Part shown: one piece after another, positions 8,184 to 16,220 of the stretch
Numbering within the stretch: position 1 is the stretch's first letter
Layout of the letters: each line of letters opens with the position of its first letter
Source: Novosphingobium sediminicola
Lineage (GTDB): Bacteria > Pseudomonadota > Alphaproteobacteria > Sphingomonadales > Sphingomonadaceae
Assembly (NCBI RefSeq): GCF_014196525.1
Contig: NZ_JACIDX010000014.1
Span: 62,001 to 126,000, forward strand
DNA length: 64,000 nt
Reading direction: 5' to 3'
Notes under the pieces: model-generated
The model's input: only the letters and a program-made list of their open reading frames with translations
Databases searched by the model: none
What the model was told of the DNA's origin: nothing
Position numbers and translations under genes: made by a program

Positions 8184-8539
8184 GTATGCGTATCTAACAG
8201 CCTTGGCCCCTTCCGGCAATGCTGCACTTTGGTGGAGTATGGCGCGGGGTGTTTTATTTTAGGGGTTTGGTAAAATGTAGATGGTGCCTCCGGCGGGCAA
8301 AGGGCGGGGGCCCTTTGCAATCCCATTTTTGGGTGGCCAATTGGCGAGGTTGTGTTTGGGGCTATAGTTGAAAGCCTGCGGCGCGGTGAGGCCATCCCTG
8401 TCCGCGCCGCAGGGCTTTAAAATCCAAACATCGCGTCCGACACCAAAGGCCAAACCCTATACGCAACACCGACAGTATCGGGATTGCAAAGGGCCCCCGC
8501 CCTTTGCCCGCCGGAGGCATCCTTACCCCCCAACCAGAC
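8184..8539. other. Gene-free region between fnr and fliA
   Basis: About 356 bases without a credible gene. It carries the fnr promoter region at its left end and is otherwise filled by the inverted-repeat element described separately. No FNR-type box was found before fnr itself. Confidence 0.6.
8285..8519. repeat. 235-bp element with perfect 40-bp terminal inverted repeats
   Basis: Bases 8285-8324 and 8480-8519 are perfect reverse complements over 40 bases, starting TGCCTCCGGCGGGC. Each arm contains its own hairpin (GCAAAGGG with CCCTTTGC). The core holds another stem, 8371-8386 with 8402-8418, with one bulged base. There is no open frame of note. The structure resembles a non-autonomous palindromic insertion (MITE or REP-like) or a very large cruciform; I see no target-site duplication. 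Confidence 0.7.
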
Positions 8540-9313
8540 CTACAAAATATCCGCCACATTCTGCAAAGCATGGCGCAATTTCTCGATGGCCTGCGCTTTT
8601 AGCTGATGCACGCGGGGGATAGACACGGACAGAACTTCGGCAATTTCGGCAAGGTTGAGTTCCTCGACGAAGTAAAGCTGGATCACCAATTGCAACCGTT
8701 CGGGCAGCTCGGCGATGGCGCCTGCCACGCTTTGGCGCAATTCCTCATCGGCCAGCAGCGCGAGACTGTCAGGCGCATCGTCGGCAAAGGCCATGTTGCT
8801 GTCGGAATAGGCATCGTCGATGGCTTCGAAGCGCAGCGGTTCGGAGGAATTGCGCAAGGCTTCCAGCTCGCCCAGCGTGATGCCCAGCGCGCCGGACAAT
8901 TCCACATCATAGGGTTCGCGCCCCAGTTTCCCGGTCAATTCCTGCGTCTTTTCCCGCATCAGCCTACGCCGCTCGACCGCCCCGCGCGACAAAGGCACAT
9001 GGCGGCGGATCAGATCGACCATCGCCCCCCTCACCCGCATCTTGGCATAGGCGGCAAAGCCGTCCTCGGTCGGTCCCTGATGGCGCTGGGCGCATTCGGT
9101 CAGCGCGACAAGGCCCGCCTGCATCAGATCCTCGACCTCTATGCCATCGCGGCCCGAGGATTGGAGGTGCCACGCAAGGCGCCGCACCATCGGCATAAAG
9201 CGGCGAACCCGGTCGGCAATATCGCCGCCATAGGCCCGCGCCGCGCCGCCATAGGCGCGAACAGCCTCCCCTGCGGGCCGTGATTTTGCAAAAGATTGAG
9301 GATCATGTTTCAT
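8540..9313 (-). CDS. fliA: Flagellar sigma factor FliA (sigma-28)
   Basis: A 257-residue sigma-70-family protein of group 3. Region 2 contains DLMQAGLVALTECAQRH and FAAYAKMRVRGAMVDLIRR; region 3 follows (RRRLMREKTQELTGKLGREP); region 4 ends in a helix-turn-helix (LAEIAEVLSVSIPRVHQLKAQAIEKLR). FliA directs RNA polymerase to late flagellar genes such as flagellin and is held by FlgM until the hook is complete. Its ATG overlaps the flhA stop (ATGA), so it is translationally coupled and transcribed from the sigma-54 promoter before the transglycosylase gene. Confidence 0.95.
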   Translation of the reverse strand: MKHDPQSFAKSRPAGEAVRAYGGAARAYGGDIADRVRRFMPMVRRLAWHLQSSGRDGIEVEDLMQAGLVALTECAQRHQGPTEDGFAAYAKMRVRGAMVDLIRRHVPLSRGAVERRRLMREKTQELTGKLGREPYDVELSGALGITLGELEALRNSSEPLRFEAIDDAYSDSNMAFADDAPDSLALLADEELRQSVAGAIAELPERLQLVIQLYFVEELNLAEIAEVLSVSIPRVHQLKAQAIEKLRHALQNVADIL

Positions 9314-11445
9314 GCGGCCATACTTTCAGAGGTCTGGCTGGAAGAGTCATAGTCGGGTGATGGCAGGCCCAGCGTTTGCGGGGCGGCCCCGCCGATCACG
9401 GCAATCACCTCGACAGGCTGGGTTTCGGGCAATTCGGCAATCGACATCACCACGCATCCGGGCGCGCGCAGCCGCAGCAGCGCGGCCAGCGGGCGGCGCA
9501 GGCGCGGCTGGACGATCAGGGCAATGGTCGCCCCGGTGCCGCGCTCGGCGACGATGGCGCTGGCCTGCTCGCCAATGTTGCGGGCAAGATCGGGTTCGAT
9601 GACAGGCTGGCCGCTGATCGGATCGACCAGACCGCCCGCGATCATCGCCTCCAGCCCGGCGTCCAGCGTGACCACCGGCAGGCGTTCGCGCGGCGAACAG
9701 ATACGCCCGACGATGAGCCCGCCCAGATCGGCCCGCACCAGATCGACGATGCGGTCGTGATCCTGCGTCTGCTGCACCGCCTGCGAGATCGAGGAGAGGA
9801 TCGGCAGCGGATGGGACACCGAAATGCCATCCTCCAGCAAATTGCGCAGCAGGCGCGTCATGGCCGCCAGACTGAGCGGCGAAGGATAGATCGTTTCCAC
9901 CAGCCCCGCCGCGCGTGTCTTGATCGCCTCCAACAGGGTTTTGACCTCGTCCGGCCCCATCAGCAAATGCGCGCGCTCGGACAAAAGCTGGTTCAGTTGC
10001 GTGGCGATGATCGTGGAGGCATCGACGGTCAGGAAACCCTCGGCAATCGCCAGATCGCGCGAGGCCGGGTCGATCCACCATGCCGGACAGCCAAAGGTGG
10101 GATCGGTGGTTTGCTCGCCCTGAAGGCGGGCATGGGGATTGGCCTCACTGGCATCGATCGCCATCACCTTTTCCGGCCGCAGCGTCGCCCCGCCCAGCGG
10201 CACGCCGCCCAGCAGGATGCGGTAATCATTGGGCGCGATTTCCAGTGAATCACGCACCCGGAATTGCGGCACGATAAAGCCGAAGCTCTGGGACAATTGC
10301 TTGCGTACACCGGTCACGCGGCTGACCAGCGGCGATCCGCGCCGCTCATCGACCAGTTGCACAAGGCCATAGCCCAGCTCGATGGTGACCAGCGTATGGT
10401 CGGACACATCCTCCAGCTCGATGCGGGTCGGGTCAGCCTTGGCGACGGGCGCAGGGGCGGCCTCGGCAATCTTGCTCCTGGCCTCACGCTCACGCAGCTT
10501 TTTCCAGAGGAAGAAGGCAAGGCCAGCCGCGGGCAGGAACACCGTCTGGGGCATGGCGGGGATCATGCCGATAGCCCCCAGAATGCCCGCCACCGGCAAC
10601 CATGTGCGCGAATCGGCAAATTGCCCGCCGATCTGCCCGGCAAGATCGCGGCTGTCGGTGACGCGCGTGACGATCACCGCGGCGGCGATGGAGAGGAGCA
10701 GCGCAGGCACCTGCGCCACCAGCGCGTCGCCGATGGAAAGGCTGATATAGCGGCTCGCCGCGTCGCTGGCCGAAAGGCCATGGGTGATCATGCCAAGACA
10801 GAAACCGGCGATGATATTGACGCCAAGGATCAGCAAGGCGGCAATCGCATCGCCCTTCACGAATTTGCTGGCGCCATCCATCGAGCCATAGAAATCGGCC
10901 TCGGTGGTGATTTCGCGGCGGCGCGCGCGGGCATCGTCGGCGGTGATCAGGCCGCCCGCCAGATCGGCGTCGATGGCCATCTGCTTGCCCGGCATCGCGT
11001 CCAGCGTGAAGCGGGCGGAAACTTCCGACACACGCCCCGCGCCCTTGGTGATGACCACCATGTTGATGATCATCAGGATCATGAACACGAACAGACCAAC
11101 CGCGAAATTGCCGCCGATCAGAAACGCGCCAAACGCCTCGATCACATGGCCCGCCGCCTCCGGCCCTTCATGGCCATGCACCAGCACCACGCGGGTCGAG
11201 GCCACATTGAGCGCCAGACGCAGCAGCGTGGCAAACAGCAGAACAGTGGGAAAGGAGGAGAAATCCAGCGGCTTTTCCGCATTCATCGAAGCCATCAGCA
11301 CCGCCACCGACAGCGCGATGTTGAACACGAAAAACACGTCCAGCATAAAGGCCGGGATCGGCACCACCATCAGCACGATGATGGTCAAAATACCGAAAGG
11401 CAGCGCAAGCTGGCGCGGGCTGGCGATGCTCAGCAGCTTGTCCAT
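9310..11445 (-). CDS. flhA: Flagellar export gate protein FlhA
   Basis: A 711-residue export apparatus protein. The N-terminal half has about eight membrane helices and the FHIPEP-type cytoplasmic loop with the signature GRVSEVSARFTLDAMPGKQMAID. The C-terminal half is the soluble domain that docks export chaperones and substrates. FlhA forms the nonameric ring of the flagellar type III secretion system. Length is normal. It lies three bases after the transglycosylase gene. Confidence 0.97.
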   Translation of the reverse strand: MDKLLSIASPRQLALPFGILTIIVLMVVPIPAFMLDVFFVFNIALSVAVLMASMNAEKPLDFSSFPTVLLFATLLRLALNVASTRVVLVHGHEGPEAAGHVIEAFGAFLIGGNFAVGLFVFMILMIINMVVITKGAGRVSEVSARFTLDAMPGKQMAIDADLAGGLITADDARARRREITTEADFYGSMDGASKFVKGDAIAALLILGVNIIAGFCLGMITHGLSASDAASRYISLSIGDALVAQVPALLLSIAAAVIVTRVTDSRDLAGQIGGQFADSRTWLPVAGILGAIGMIPAMPQTVFLPAAGLAFFLWKKLREREARSKIAEAAPAPVAKADPTRIELEDVSDHTLVTIELGYGLVQLVDERRGSPLVSRVTGVRKQLSQSFGFIVPQFRVRDSLEIAPNDYRILLGGVPLGGATLRPEKVMAIDASEANPHARLQGEQTTDPTFGCPAWWIDPASRDLAIAEGFLTVDASTIIATQLNQLLSERAHLLMGPDEVKTLLEAIKTRAAGLVETIYPSPLSLAAMTRLLRNLLEDGISVSHPLPILSSISQAVQQTQDHDRIVDLVRADLGGLIVGRICSPRERLPVVTLDAGLEAMIAGGLVDPISGQPVIEPDLARNIGEQASAIVAERGTGATIALIVQPRLRRPLAALLRLRAPGCVVMSIAELPETQPVEVIAVIGGAAPQTLGLPSPDYDSSSQTSESMAA

Positions 11446-11448
11446 CGC

Positions 11449-12366
11449 TTACATCCCCATCACACGCAGGCGCCCATAGGCATTGCGCACGAATTCGGAC
11501 GTGGCGCCATTCTCGCTGCCAAGGCCAAAGGTGGATTGCAGCGTATCGGCCATGGATCGCGATTGCGTGGCGGGCGCGGCGGCCTGCATCGCATTGAATT
11601 CGCGTGAGAGCGGCCCGCCGGTCTGCGGCTGAGCGGCGGGCGCGGACATGGGATCGGCGGTTGCGCTCCATGCCATGCCCCCATCGATGCCGCCATAGGC
11701 CATCCCACTGGCCATCATCGCATCGGCGCTGATGCCTTCGGCGGCCAGGGCGCTTTCCATCCGGCCCCGGATCAGGCCCATCACCGCGCCCACGCTGCGC
11801 GGGTTTCCGGCATCGTCGTAAAAGATCGAGTGGTTGGCCGCCGCCGCGCGGGGAAGAATGCCCGCCGCCGACTGGTCCGGGCTGGAGTTCAGGGCCGAAA
11901 GGAATTTGGCCGCCCCATCCGCGCCAAAGAAATGCGCGACATATAACTCGCTGGCATCCGGCTTGCGCCCAAGCACGGCGGTCAGCGCATCGGCATTGTC
12001 GCTGGCCAGACTGGCCGCCATCATCGCCGAGGCATGGGGATCGCCGCGCAGGCCCAGCAGCGCCATGCGCTGGGACGGATCAGCCAAGGCCGCCCCCGTA
12101 TCGCCCAGCCCCAGCATGTCGCCATGCTTTTGCAGCGTTTGCAGCCATGTGCTGTTGGTGAACTGATAAAGGCCGCTGGCGCTGGAGGCGCCATTGCGGG
12201 CGGTGGGGTTCAGCCCTGATTCCAGCCGCGCCTGCGCCGCCAGATAGGAGAAGTCCACCCCCGTGGCCCCCGCCGCACGGGCAATCGCCGCGCGGACATT
12301 GCCGCCGGACGCGCCATTGGCGGACTGGATCTTGTCGAGGCTGGCCGCCCACGAAGGGGGCGACAT
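11449..12366 (-). CDS. Lytic transglycosylase (SltF-like), flagellar
   Basis: A 305-residue protein with an N-terminal SLT-type domain: catalytic Glu in QARLESGLNP, then SASGLYQFTNSTWL and later LYVAHFFGADGAAKFL. The C-terminal 130 residues are low complexity. Such enzymes open peptidoglycan for the rod; the short FlgJ in this cluster lacks its own hydrolase domain, so this protein likely supplies it, as SltF does in Rhodobacter. The frame is open from 12456, but a perfect sigma-54 promoter at 12418-12433 fires inside it, so I start at the ATG at 12366. From that start no Sec signal peptide is visible. Confidence 0.82.
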   Translation of the reverse strand: MSPPSWAASLDKIQSANGASGGNVRAAIARAAGATGVDFSYLAAQARLESGLNPTARNGASSASGLYQFTNSTWLQTLQKHGDMLGLGDTGAALADPSQRMALLGLRGDPHASAMMAASLASDNADALTAVLGRKPDASELYVAHFFGADGAAKFLSALNSSPDQSAAGILPRAAAANHSIFYDDAGNPRSVGAVMGLIRGRMESALAAEGISADAMMASGMAYGGIDGGMAWSATADPMSAPAAQPQTGGPLSREFNAMQAAAPATQSRSMADTLQSTFGLGSENGATSEFVRNAYGRLRVMGM

Positions 12367-12417
12367 ATCCGGCTGGCTCAAGCCCAACTCCCAAAGCAAA
12401 AGGTTCGGAGTGGATTT

Positions 12418-12433
12418 TGCAAAAGCCGTGCCA
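12418..12433 (-). promoter_or_regulatory. Sigma-54 promoter for transglycosylase-flhA-fliA
   Basis: On the minus strand TGGCACGGCTTTTGCA fits TGGCACG-N4-TTGCA exactly. Transcription would begin near 12407, about 40 bases before the ATG at 12366. Confidence 0.88.
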
Positions 12434-12518
12434 ATTGGGCCGAAAACCGCGCCCATCGGGCAAAGCGGTGCTTTATTGTGCCACAGCCGCGCCAGCGCAG
12501 GCCATGGCGGGCCACACC

Positions 12519-12872
12519 CTACCCTCGGGCCGCCGCATAGGCATAGGCGGGTGTGTTGGCCCGCGCGCGATAGACCGAGGCGCCGCCGGTAAAGGCCTCC
12601 AACCGCGAGGCCACATTGGCCGCGATCAGATTGCGCACCTGACGGTTGACTTCATTCATCTTTTTGGCCGCTTCGAGCAAGCCGCGGCATTCATCATCCA
12701 GCGCGGTCACCCCGGCCAGATCAATCGCATCGCACATCGCGCTCTTGGCCGAGGCCGACCCCATGATCCCGTCCAGATCCAGCCCGGCCAAAGCCTGCCG
12801 CTCCTCTTGCAGGACGGCAACCATTTGCCGCAGCGTGTCACGCAGATCGAAAGGGGAAAGGGCCTGGCTCAT
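12519..12872 (-). CDS. flgN: FlgN-like flagellar export chaperone
   Basis: A 117-residue, mostly helical protein (LRDTLRQMVAVLQEERQALAGLDLDGI, then a C-terminal helix KKMNEVNRQVRNLIAANV) typical of FlgN, the cytoplasmic chaperone for hook-filament junction proteins FlgK and FlgL. It follows flgM immediately, the usual pairing. An upstream TTG at 12878 would overlap the flgM stop; I prefer the ATG at 12872. The family is weakly conserved, so the call leans on position and helical character. Confidence 0.78.
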   Translation of the reverse strand: MSQALSPFDLRDTLRQMVAVLQEERQALAGLDLDGIMGSASAKSAMCDAIDLAGVTALDDECRGLLEAAKKMNEVNRQVRNLIAANVASRLEAFTGGASVYRARANTPAYAYAAARG

Positions 12873-12874
12873 GG

Positions 12875-13198
12875 TCAAACTCTCAACATCATGCCAGCGG
12901 CGATCATCGCGTCGCTGATCTTGGTGGGGATGATGGGATAATTGCCGTCCTCGATGGCCTTGCGGATCGAGGCGACGCGATCGGTGTCCACGGGGGCATC
13001 GCCCGCGCTGATCGCGGTGGTGCTGACCACGGTGGCGCCATCGCCGTTGACGGTCGATCCGGCCGCCGCCTGACCGGCGCTGCGCGTTTCGGTGGAAACC
13101 GAAGGCGAGGCAGCCGACGAGGTGGTGACGGGGCGCACCGCATTCACTTGTAATTTAGGCCCTGAACCAATGCCAGAGCCGGAACCGATGCTGGACAT
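12875..13198 (-). CDS. flgM: Anti-sigma-28 factor FlgM
   Basis: A 107-residue protein with a disordered Ser/Gly/Ala-rich N-terminus and a helical C-terminus (DTDRVASIRKAIEDGNYPIIPTKISDAMI), the characteristic FlgM sigma-binding segment. It binds FliA until it is exported through the finished hook. The start has an AAGGAG site. It forms a two-gene unit with flgN and is preceded by a sigma-28-like element and a symmetric GGCAAAAT pair. Confidence 0.92.
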   Translation of the reverse strand: MSSIGSGSGIGSGPKLQVNAVRPVTTSSAASPSVSTETRSAGQAAAGSTVNGDGATVVSTTAISAGDAPVDTDRVASIRKAIEDGNYPIIPTKISDAMIAAGMMLRV

Positions 13199-13227
13199 CG
13201 AACCGCTCCTTGCTTTCTACAAAGCCA

Positions 13228-13255
13228 AGAACGGAGGCGGTCTGCCGGTTTTAAG
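13228..13255 (-). promoter_or_regulatory. Candidate sigma-28 promoter before flgM
   Basis: On the minus strand CTTAAA is followed, 14 bases after its TAAA, by TCCGTTCT. The same layout precedes flagellin (CTTAAA-N14-ACCGCTCT). The spacing is one base shorter than the enterobacterial consensus. The start site would lie about 24 bases before the flgM ATG. Confidence 0.5.
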
Positions 13256-13261
13256 AGAGGG

Positions 13262-13287
13262 CGGCAAAATTTTGCGCGATTTTGCCG
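13262..13287. promoter_or_regulatory. Inverted GGCAAAAT pair, candidate activator site
   Basis: CGGCAAAAT (13262-13270) and ATTTTGCCG (13279-13287) form a perfect nine-base inverted repeat with an eight-base spacer. They resemble, from memory, the CGGCAAAA-rich ftr sites bound by Caulobacter FlbD. The site lies upstream of the flgM promoter and before the flgA end. Confidence 0.4.
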
Positions 13288-13380
13288 GATGGGGGGCGCA
13301 ACAGACCCCAAGGATGGACGCCGCTATGACGGCCAATCGTGAAAAAGCGCTTAAAACGGCGATTGAGGCGAAAAAATCTG

Positions 13381-13923
13381 TCATTCGCGCAATTCAACCT
13401 CGACCTCGCCGGGCCGGGTGATGCGCGCGCGCACGGCGTCGGTCTGGGAATAGGCGCCCGCGCCGCTGCGCAGGGTGCGCACGCGTATCCAGTCGCCCAC
13501 CGCGCCCGCGTCCAGCGCCTCGCCCGGCTGCGATACGGCAAAGCCCTCGCCCACCACGGCAATCGTCACCGCCTCGCCCCGCGCGATGGCCGAGGGGCCG
13601 GTTTCGGCCATGCGCACCGGCACAAAGACCCGCCAACTGCCTGCATCGGGGCATTGCACCAGCACCGCATCGCGGCGGCTGGTGCGCCAACTGAGCGCCA
13701 GCGGAGACATGCAGGCGTTGAGACGCAACCGGCGATCCACCGGCATCATCGCCCCGCCGTTCTGGCCGATGGCCTTGCCGGTGAATTCGGCCACTTCGCG
13801 GTCGATGGCGATCAGATCGGCAAAGGGGCTGGCGGCCTGCGCGCGGGCCGGGCTGATCCAGACCAGAGCAGCCATCAACAGCGCCGCGCGCAGGGTGAAG
13901 GGGGTGAAAGCCTTGTTTCGCAT
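13381..13923 (-). CDS. flgA: Flagella basal body P-ring formation protein FlgA
   Basis: A 180-residue exported protein. The N-terminus is a signal peptide (about residues 1-29, ending ARAQA). The C-terminal part is a SAF-type domain (IARGEAVTIAVVGEGFAVSQPGEALDAGAVGDWIRVR) as in FlgA, the periplasmic chaperone for FlgI P-ring assembly. The frame is open further upstream, but the sigma-54 promoter at 13987 and the signal peptide place the start at the ATG at 13923. Confidence 0.88.
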   Translation of the reverse strand: MRNKAFTPFTLRAALLMAALVWISPARAQAASPFADLIAIDREVAEFTGKAIGQNGGAMMPVDRRLRLNACMSPLALSWRTSRRDAVLVQCPDAGSWRVFVPVRMAETGPSAIARGEAVTIAVVGEGFAVSQPGEALDAGAVGDWIRVRTLRSGAGAYSQTDAVRARITRPGEVEVELRE

Positions 13924-13986
13924 GATCGTTCTTGCCCGGTGTAAAAAGGCCCGGCGCGAAAAGACGCCGGATTCACGGGCAACCAC

Positions 13987-14002
13987 TGCATATTCTGTGC
14001 CA
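13987..14002 (-). promoter_or_regulatory. Sigma-54 promoter for flgA
   Basis: On the minus strand TGGCACAGAATATGCA keeps the GG-N10-GC spacing and the TGGCAC half of the consensus, with one change in the -12 half (ATGC for TTGC). The start site would lie near 13976, about 50 bases before flgA. Confidence 0.75.
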
Positions 14003-14003
14003 A

Positions 14004-14492
14004 TCAGGCCGGGCCTTTGTCATAGGCCAGCGCCGCCAGCGCCTCGATGCCCGATGCCGAAGCGACCGGTTCGATCACGATGCGCGCCCGTGCGCCCTTG
14101 CCGCCCGCCGCCGCCGCCATTTGCGCGGCAAGGCGCAGCGCCTCGGCCTGAGCGGCGGGGGGGTAACGCAGGGTGATCGAGAGCAACTGGCGACTGTCGG
14201 CCTGCTGCTCGGCCAGCCAGCGGGCCAGCGGGGGGCCGCCGGGCGCGGGGCGCCAGATGGCCAAAGGCTCGCTGATCGCGGGCGCGGCGGATGCGGGGGG
14301 CGCAGGCGGCGGCGCGGGCCGAGGAGCGGTTTTACGATCAGGCACATCGGCCATCGCCGCCGCCGTCACCATGAACAGGATCAGCGAGAGATCGGCCAGC
14401 ATCGTCTGCCAGCCGACCGGCGAGCGGGGCACAAACACAGCCCCGCCGCGCAGGCGATCACCCGGACGTTCCGCAGGCCTCAACTGGATCAT
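14004..14492 (-). CDS. ExbD/MotB-like membrane protein in flagellar cluster
   Basis: A 162-residue protein with a single N-terminal transmembrane segment (MLADLSLILFMVTAAAMADV) containing Asp34, the position of the proton-carrying aspartate of MotB and ExbD. A Pro/Ala-rich linker and a small periplasmic domain follow (about residues 80-160). There is no OmpA-type peptidoglycan-binding domain, so it is not a second MotB in the usual sense. It overlaps the ExbB/MotA-like gene by four bases (ATGA) and so forms a channel pair. Its job in the flagellum is unknown. Confidence 0.72.
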   Translation of the reverse strand: MIQLRPAERPGDRLRGGAVFVPRSPVGWQTMLADLSLILFMVTAAAMADVPDRKTAPRPAPPPAPPASAAPAISEPLAIWRPAPGGPPLARWLAEQQADSRQLLSITLRYPPAAQAEALRLAAQMAAAAGGKGARARIVIEPVASASGIEALAALAYDKGPA

Positions 14493-15166
14493 GCCGCCAC
14501 GCCGGGATGGTGGTGATGACCGCGCGGTTCATGCTGGGGCATCATGGCGGGGGCGATTTCGGCCTCGAACCATTGGGCCAGCGCGTGGCGCGCGGCTTCC
14601 TCGGCGCGGGCGTGGCGTTCGACCACACGCGCCAGCGGGGCCAGCAGCAGATTGGCCAGTACCAGCCCATAAAGTGTGGCATGGACCGCCATGCCGATCG
14701 CGGCCAGATAGGCCCCGCGATCCACCCCTTGCGCGGGCATTTGCGAGAGCGAAATCAGCGTTCCGGCCAGACCGAAAACCGGGGCCAGTTCGGTGGCCTG
14801 CATCAGCGTGCGGATCGCCGCCTCGGCCGGGCCAAGCCGCTTTTCGCGCGCATCGGCCAGCGCATCGTCAAAACGCGCCATCGAGCGGTGGGCCAGCAGC
14901 GCGTGAAGCGCATCGTCAAATTCGCCATCGCCGGTGCTGCGCGGATCGGCGCGCAGCGGGCCATTGCGTTGAAAATCCTGCGCCGCGCGGGCCAGAGCCG
15001 CCCGCACCGCCTCGCTGTCAAAGCGGCTGGGGGCAAACAACTGGCGCGTGGCGATACGGATCGTGGCGGCCACATCCGAGCGCCCACAGCGCAGCACCGT
15101 GGCCAGCGCCGTGCCGCCCACGACGATTGCCAGCGTGGTGCCATCATAGAGGGCGGTAAGATCCAT
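14489..15166 (-). CDS. MotA/TolQ/ExbB-family membrane protein in flagellar cluster
   Basis: A 225-residue protein with a first helix (TLAIVVGGTALATVL) and two later ones in the MotA/TolQ/ExbB arrangement (LAPVFGLAGTLISL and AIGMAVHATLYGLVLANLLLAPL). The cytoplasmic loop between them is long and charged, and the C-terminus is His-rich. It pairs with the ExbD-like gene by an ATGA overlap. The canonical motA and motB lie elsewhere in the cluster, so this is an additional ion-channel-like pair. The frame opens at a TTG at 15190, but the ATG at 15166 begins the conserved part. Confidence 0.75.
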   Translation of the reverse strand: MDLTALYDGTTLAIVVGGTALATVLRCGRSDVAATIRIATRQLFAPSRFDSEAVRAALARAAQDFQRNGPLRADPRSTGDGEFDDALHALLAHRSMARFDDALADAREKRLGPAEAAIRTLMQATELAPVFGLAGTLISLSQMPAQGVDRGAYLAAIGMAVHATLYGLVLANLLLAPLARVVERHARAEEAARHALAQWFEAEIAPAMMPQHEPRGHHHHPGVAA

Positions 15167-15378
15167 GCCTGCCGAAATCCTTTGACCCAAATCCTTTGCG
15201 ATACCCAGCCAAGAACGGCGGCAAGCAGCGCAATTTCACCCCGCGGCCAGCAATTGCCGCCCCCCGGCAAAGCCTTGCCGCCCGGCAGGGGATGTCTGCC
15301 GTTCGGCATGGCGCGCGCTTGCCGGGCGGCCCCGCCCATCGATGTTTTCCCAGTGTTTTGCGCAAGAGGCCCCGCAAT

Positions 15379-15394
15379 TGGCACGGGCTTTGCA
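15379..15394 (+). promoter_or_regulatory. Sigma-54 promoter for the flgB operon
   Basis: TGGCACGGGCTTTGCA matches TGGCACG-N4-TTGCA exactly. Transcription would begin near 15405, about 43 bases before flgB. Upstream, 15260-15340 contains CGGCAA/TTGCCG dyads that could hold activator sites. Confidence 0.9.
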
Positions 15395-15447
15395 ATTCTG
15401 ATGGCTCGGGCGTCCCGCCCCTCCGTTTCAAACCGTGGAGCCACCTG

Positions 15448-15810
15448 ATGAGCGATCCTGCCAGCAATACCGGACTGTTCGGAGTCCATGGCATGGCGCT
15501 GGAATTGCGGTCCCAGCGCATGGGGCTGATTGCCAGCAACATCGCCAATGCCGCCACGCCCAATTACAAGGCGCGCGACATTGACTTCAACACCGCGCTG
15601 GATGCCCGGATCAAGGGCGCCAGCCAGGATCAGGCCACCGCCGCCGCCGTGCAATACCGCGTGCCGGTGATGCCCAGCCTGGATGGCAACACGGTGGAAA
15701 TGGGCAATGAACAGGTCGCCTTTTCCCAGAATGCGGTGGGCTATGCCTCCACCCTTGCCTTCCTTTCCGACGATGTCGGCGAGGTCAAGCGCGCGATCAA
15801 GGGAGAATAA
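15448..15810 (+). CDS. flgB: Flagellar proximal rod protein FlgB
   Basis: A 120-residue rod protein with the axial-protein N-terminal motif SQRMGLIASNIANAATPNYKARDIDF and a helical C-terminus. It forms part of the proximal rod on the MS ring. The ATG at 15448 has a GGAG site and lies behind the sigma-54 promoter; frames extending further upstream are not used. flgC starts two bases after the stop. Confidence 0.95.
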   Translation: MSDPASNTGLFGVHGMALELRSQRMGLIASNIANAATPNYKARDIDFNTALDARIKGASQDQATAAAVQYRVPVMPSLDGNTVEMGNEQVAFSQNAVGYASTLAFLSDDVGEVKRAIKGE

Positions 15811-15812
15811 GG

Positions 15813-16220
15813 ATGGCCGGAACCGACCTTAACATCTTTTCCGTCGCGGGCCGGGCCATGTCGGCCCAGCAGGTGCGGATGAACACAGCCGCCTCCAATC
15901 TGGCCAATGCCAGCGCGGTGGCGGGCAAGGAGGCCGATGCCTATCGCCCGATCAAGGCGGTGTTCGCCACCCAGATGGATAAAGCCACCGGCCTGTCCAC
16001 GGTCAATGTGGCGGGCGTCGTGCGCGCCAATGCCACGCCCGTGCGCCAGCATGATCCGGGCAACCCGTTGGCCGATGAGAACGGCGATGTGTGGGCAGCC
16101 CCGGTCGATGAAAGCGCCGAGATGGTCGAGATGCTCGATTCCTCGCGCCAGTATCAGAACCTCGTCGAAACCCTCTCCACCGCCAAGCAGCTCATGCTCG
16201 ACACCATAAGGATGAAGTGA
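15813..16220 (+). CDS. flgC: Flagellar rod protein FlgC
   Basis: A 135-residue rod protein. The N-terminus RAMSAQQVRMNTAASNLANASA is the conserved axial motif, and the C-terminal DSSRQYQNLVETLSTAKQLMLDTIRM is typical of FlgC. Its stop overlaps the flgD start by one base (TGATG). Confidence 0.96.
   Translation: MAGTDLNIFSVAGRAMSAQQVRMNTAASNLANASAVAGKEADAYRPIKAVFATQMDKATGLSTVNVAGVVRANATPVRQHDPGNPLADENGDVWAAPVDESAEMVEMLDSSRQYQNLVETLSTAKQLMLDTIRMK

Noticed and set aside
15180..15220. TGGCTGGGTATCGC on the minus strand as a sigma-54 promoter for the ExbB-like gene
   Set aside because: The spacing is also one base short and the halves are poor.
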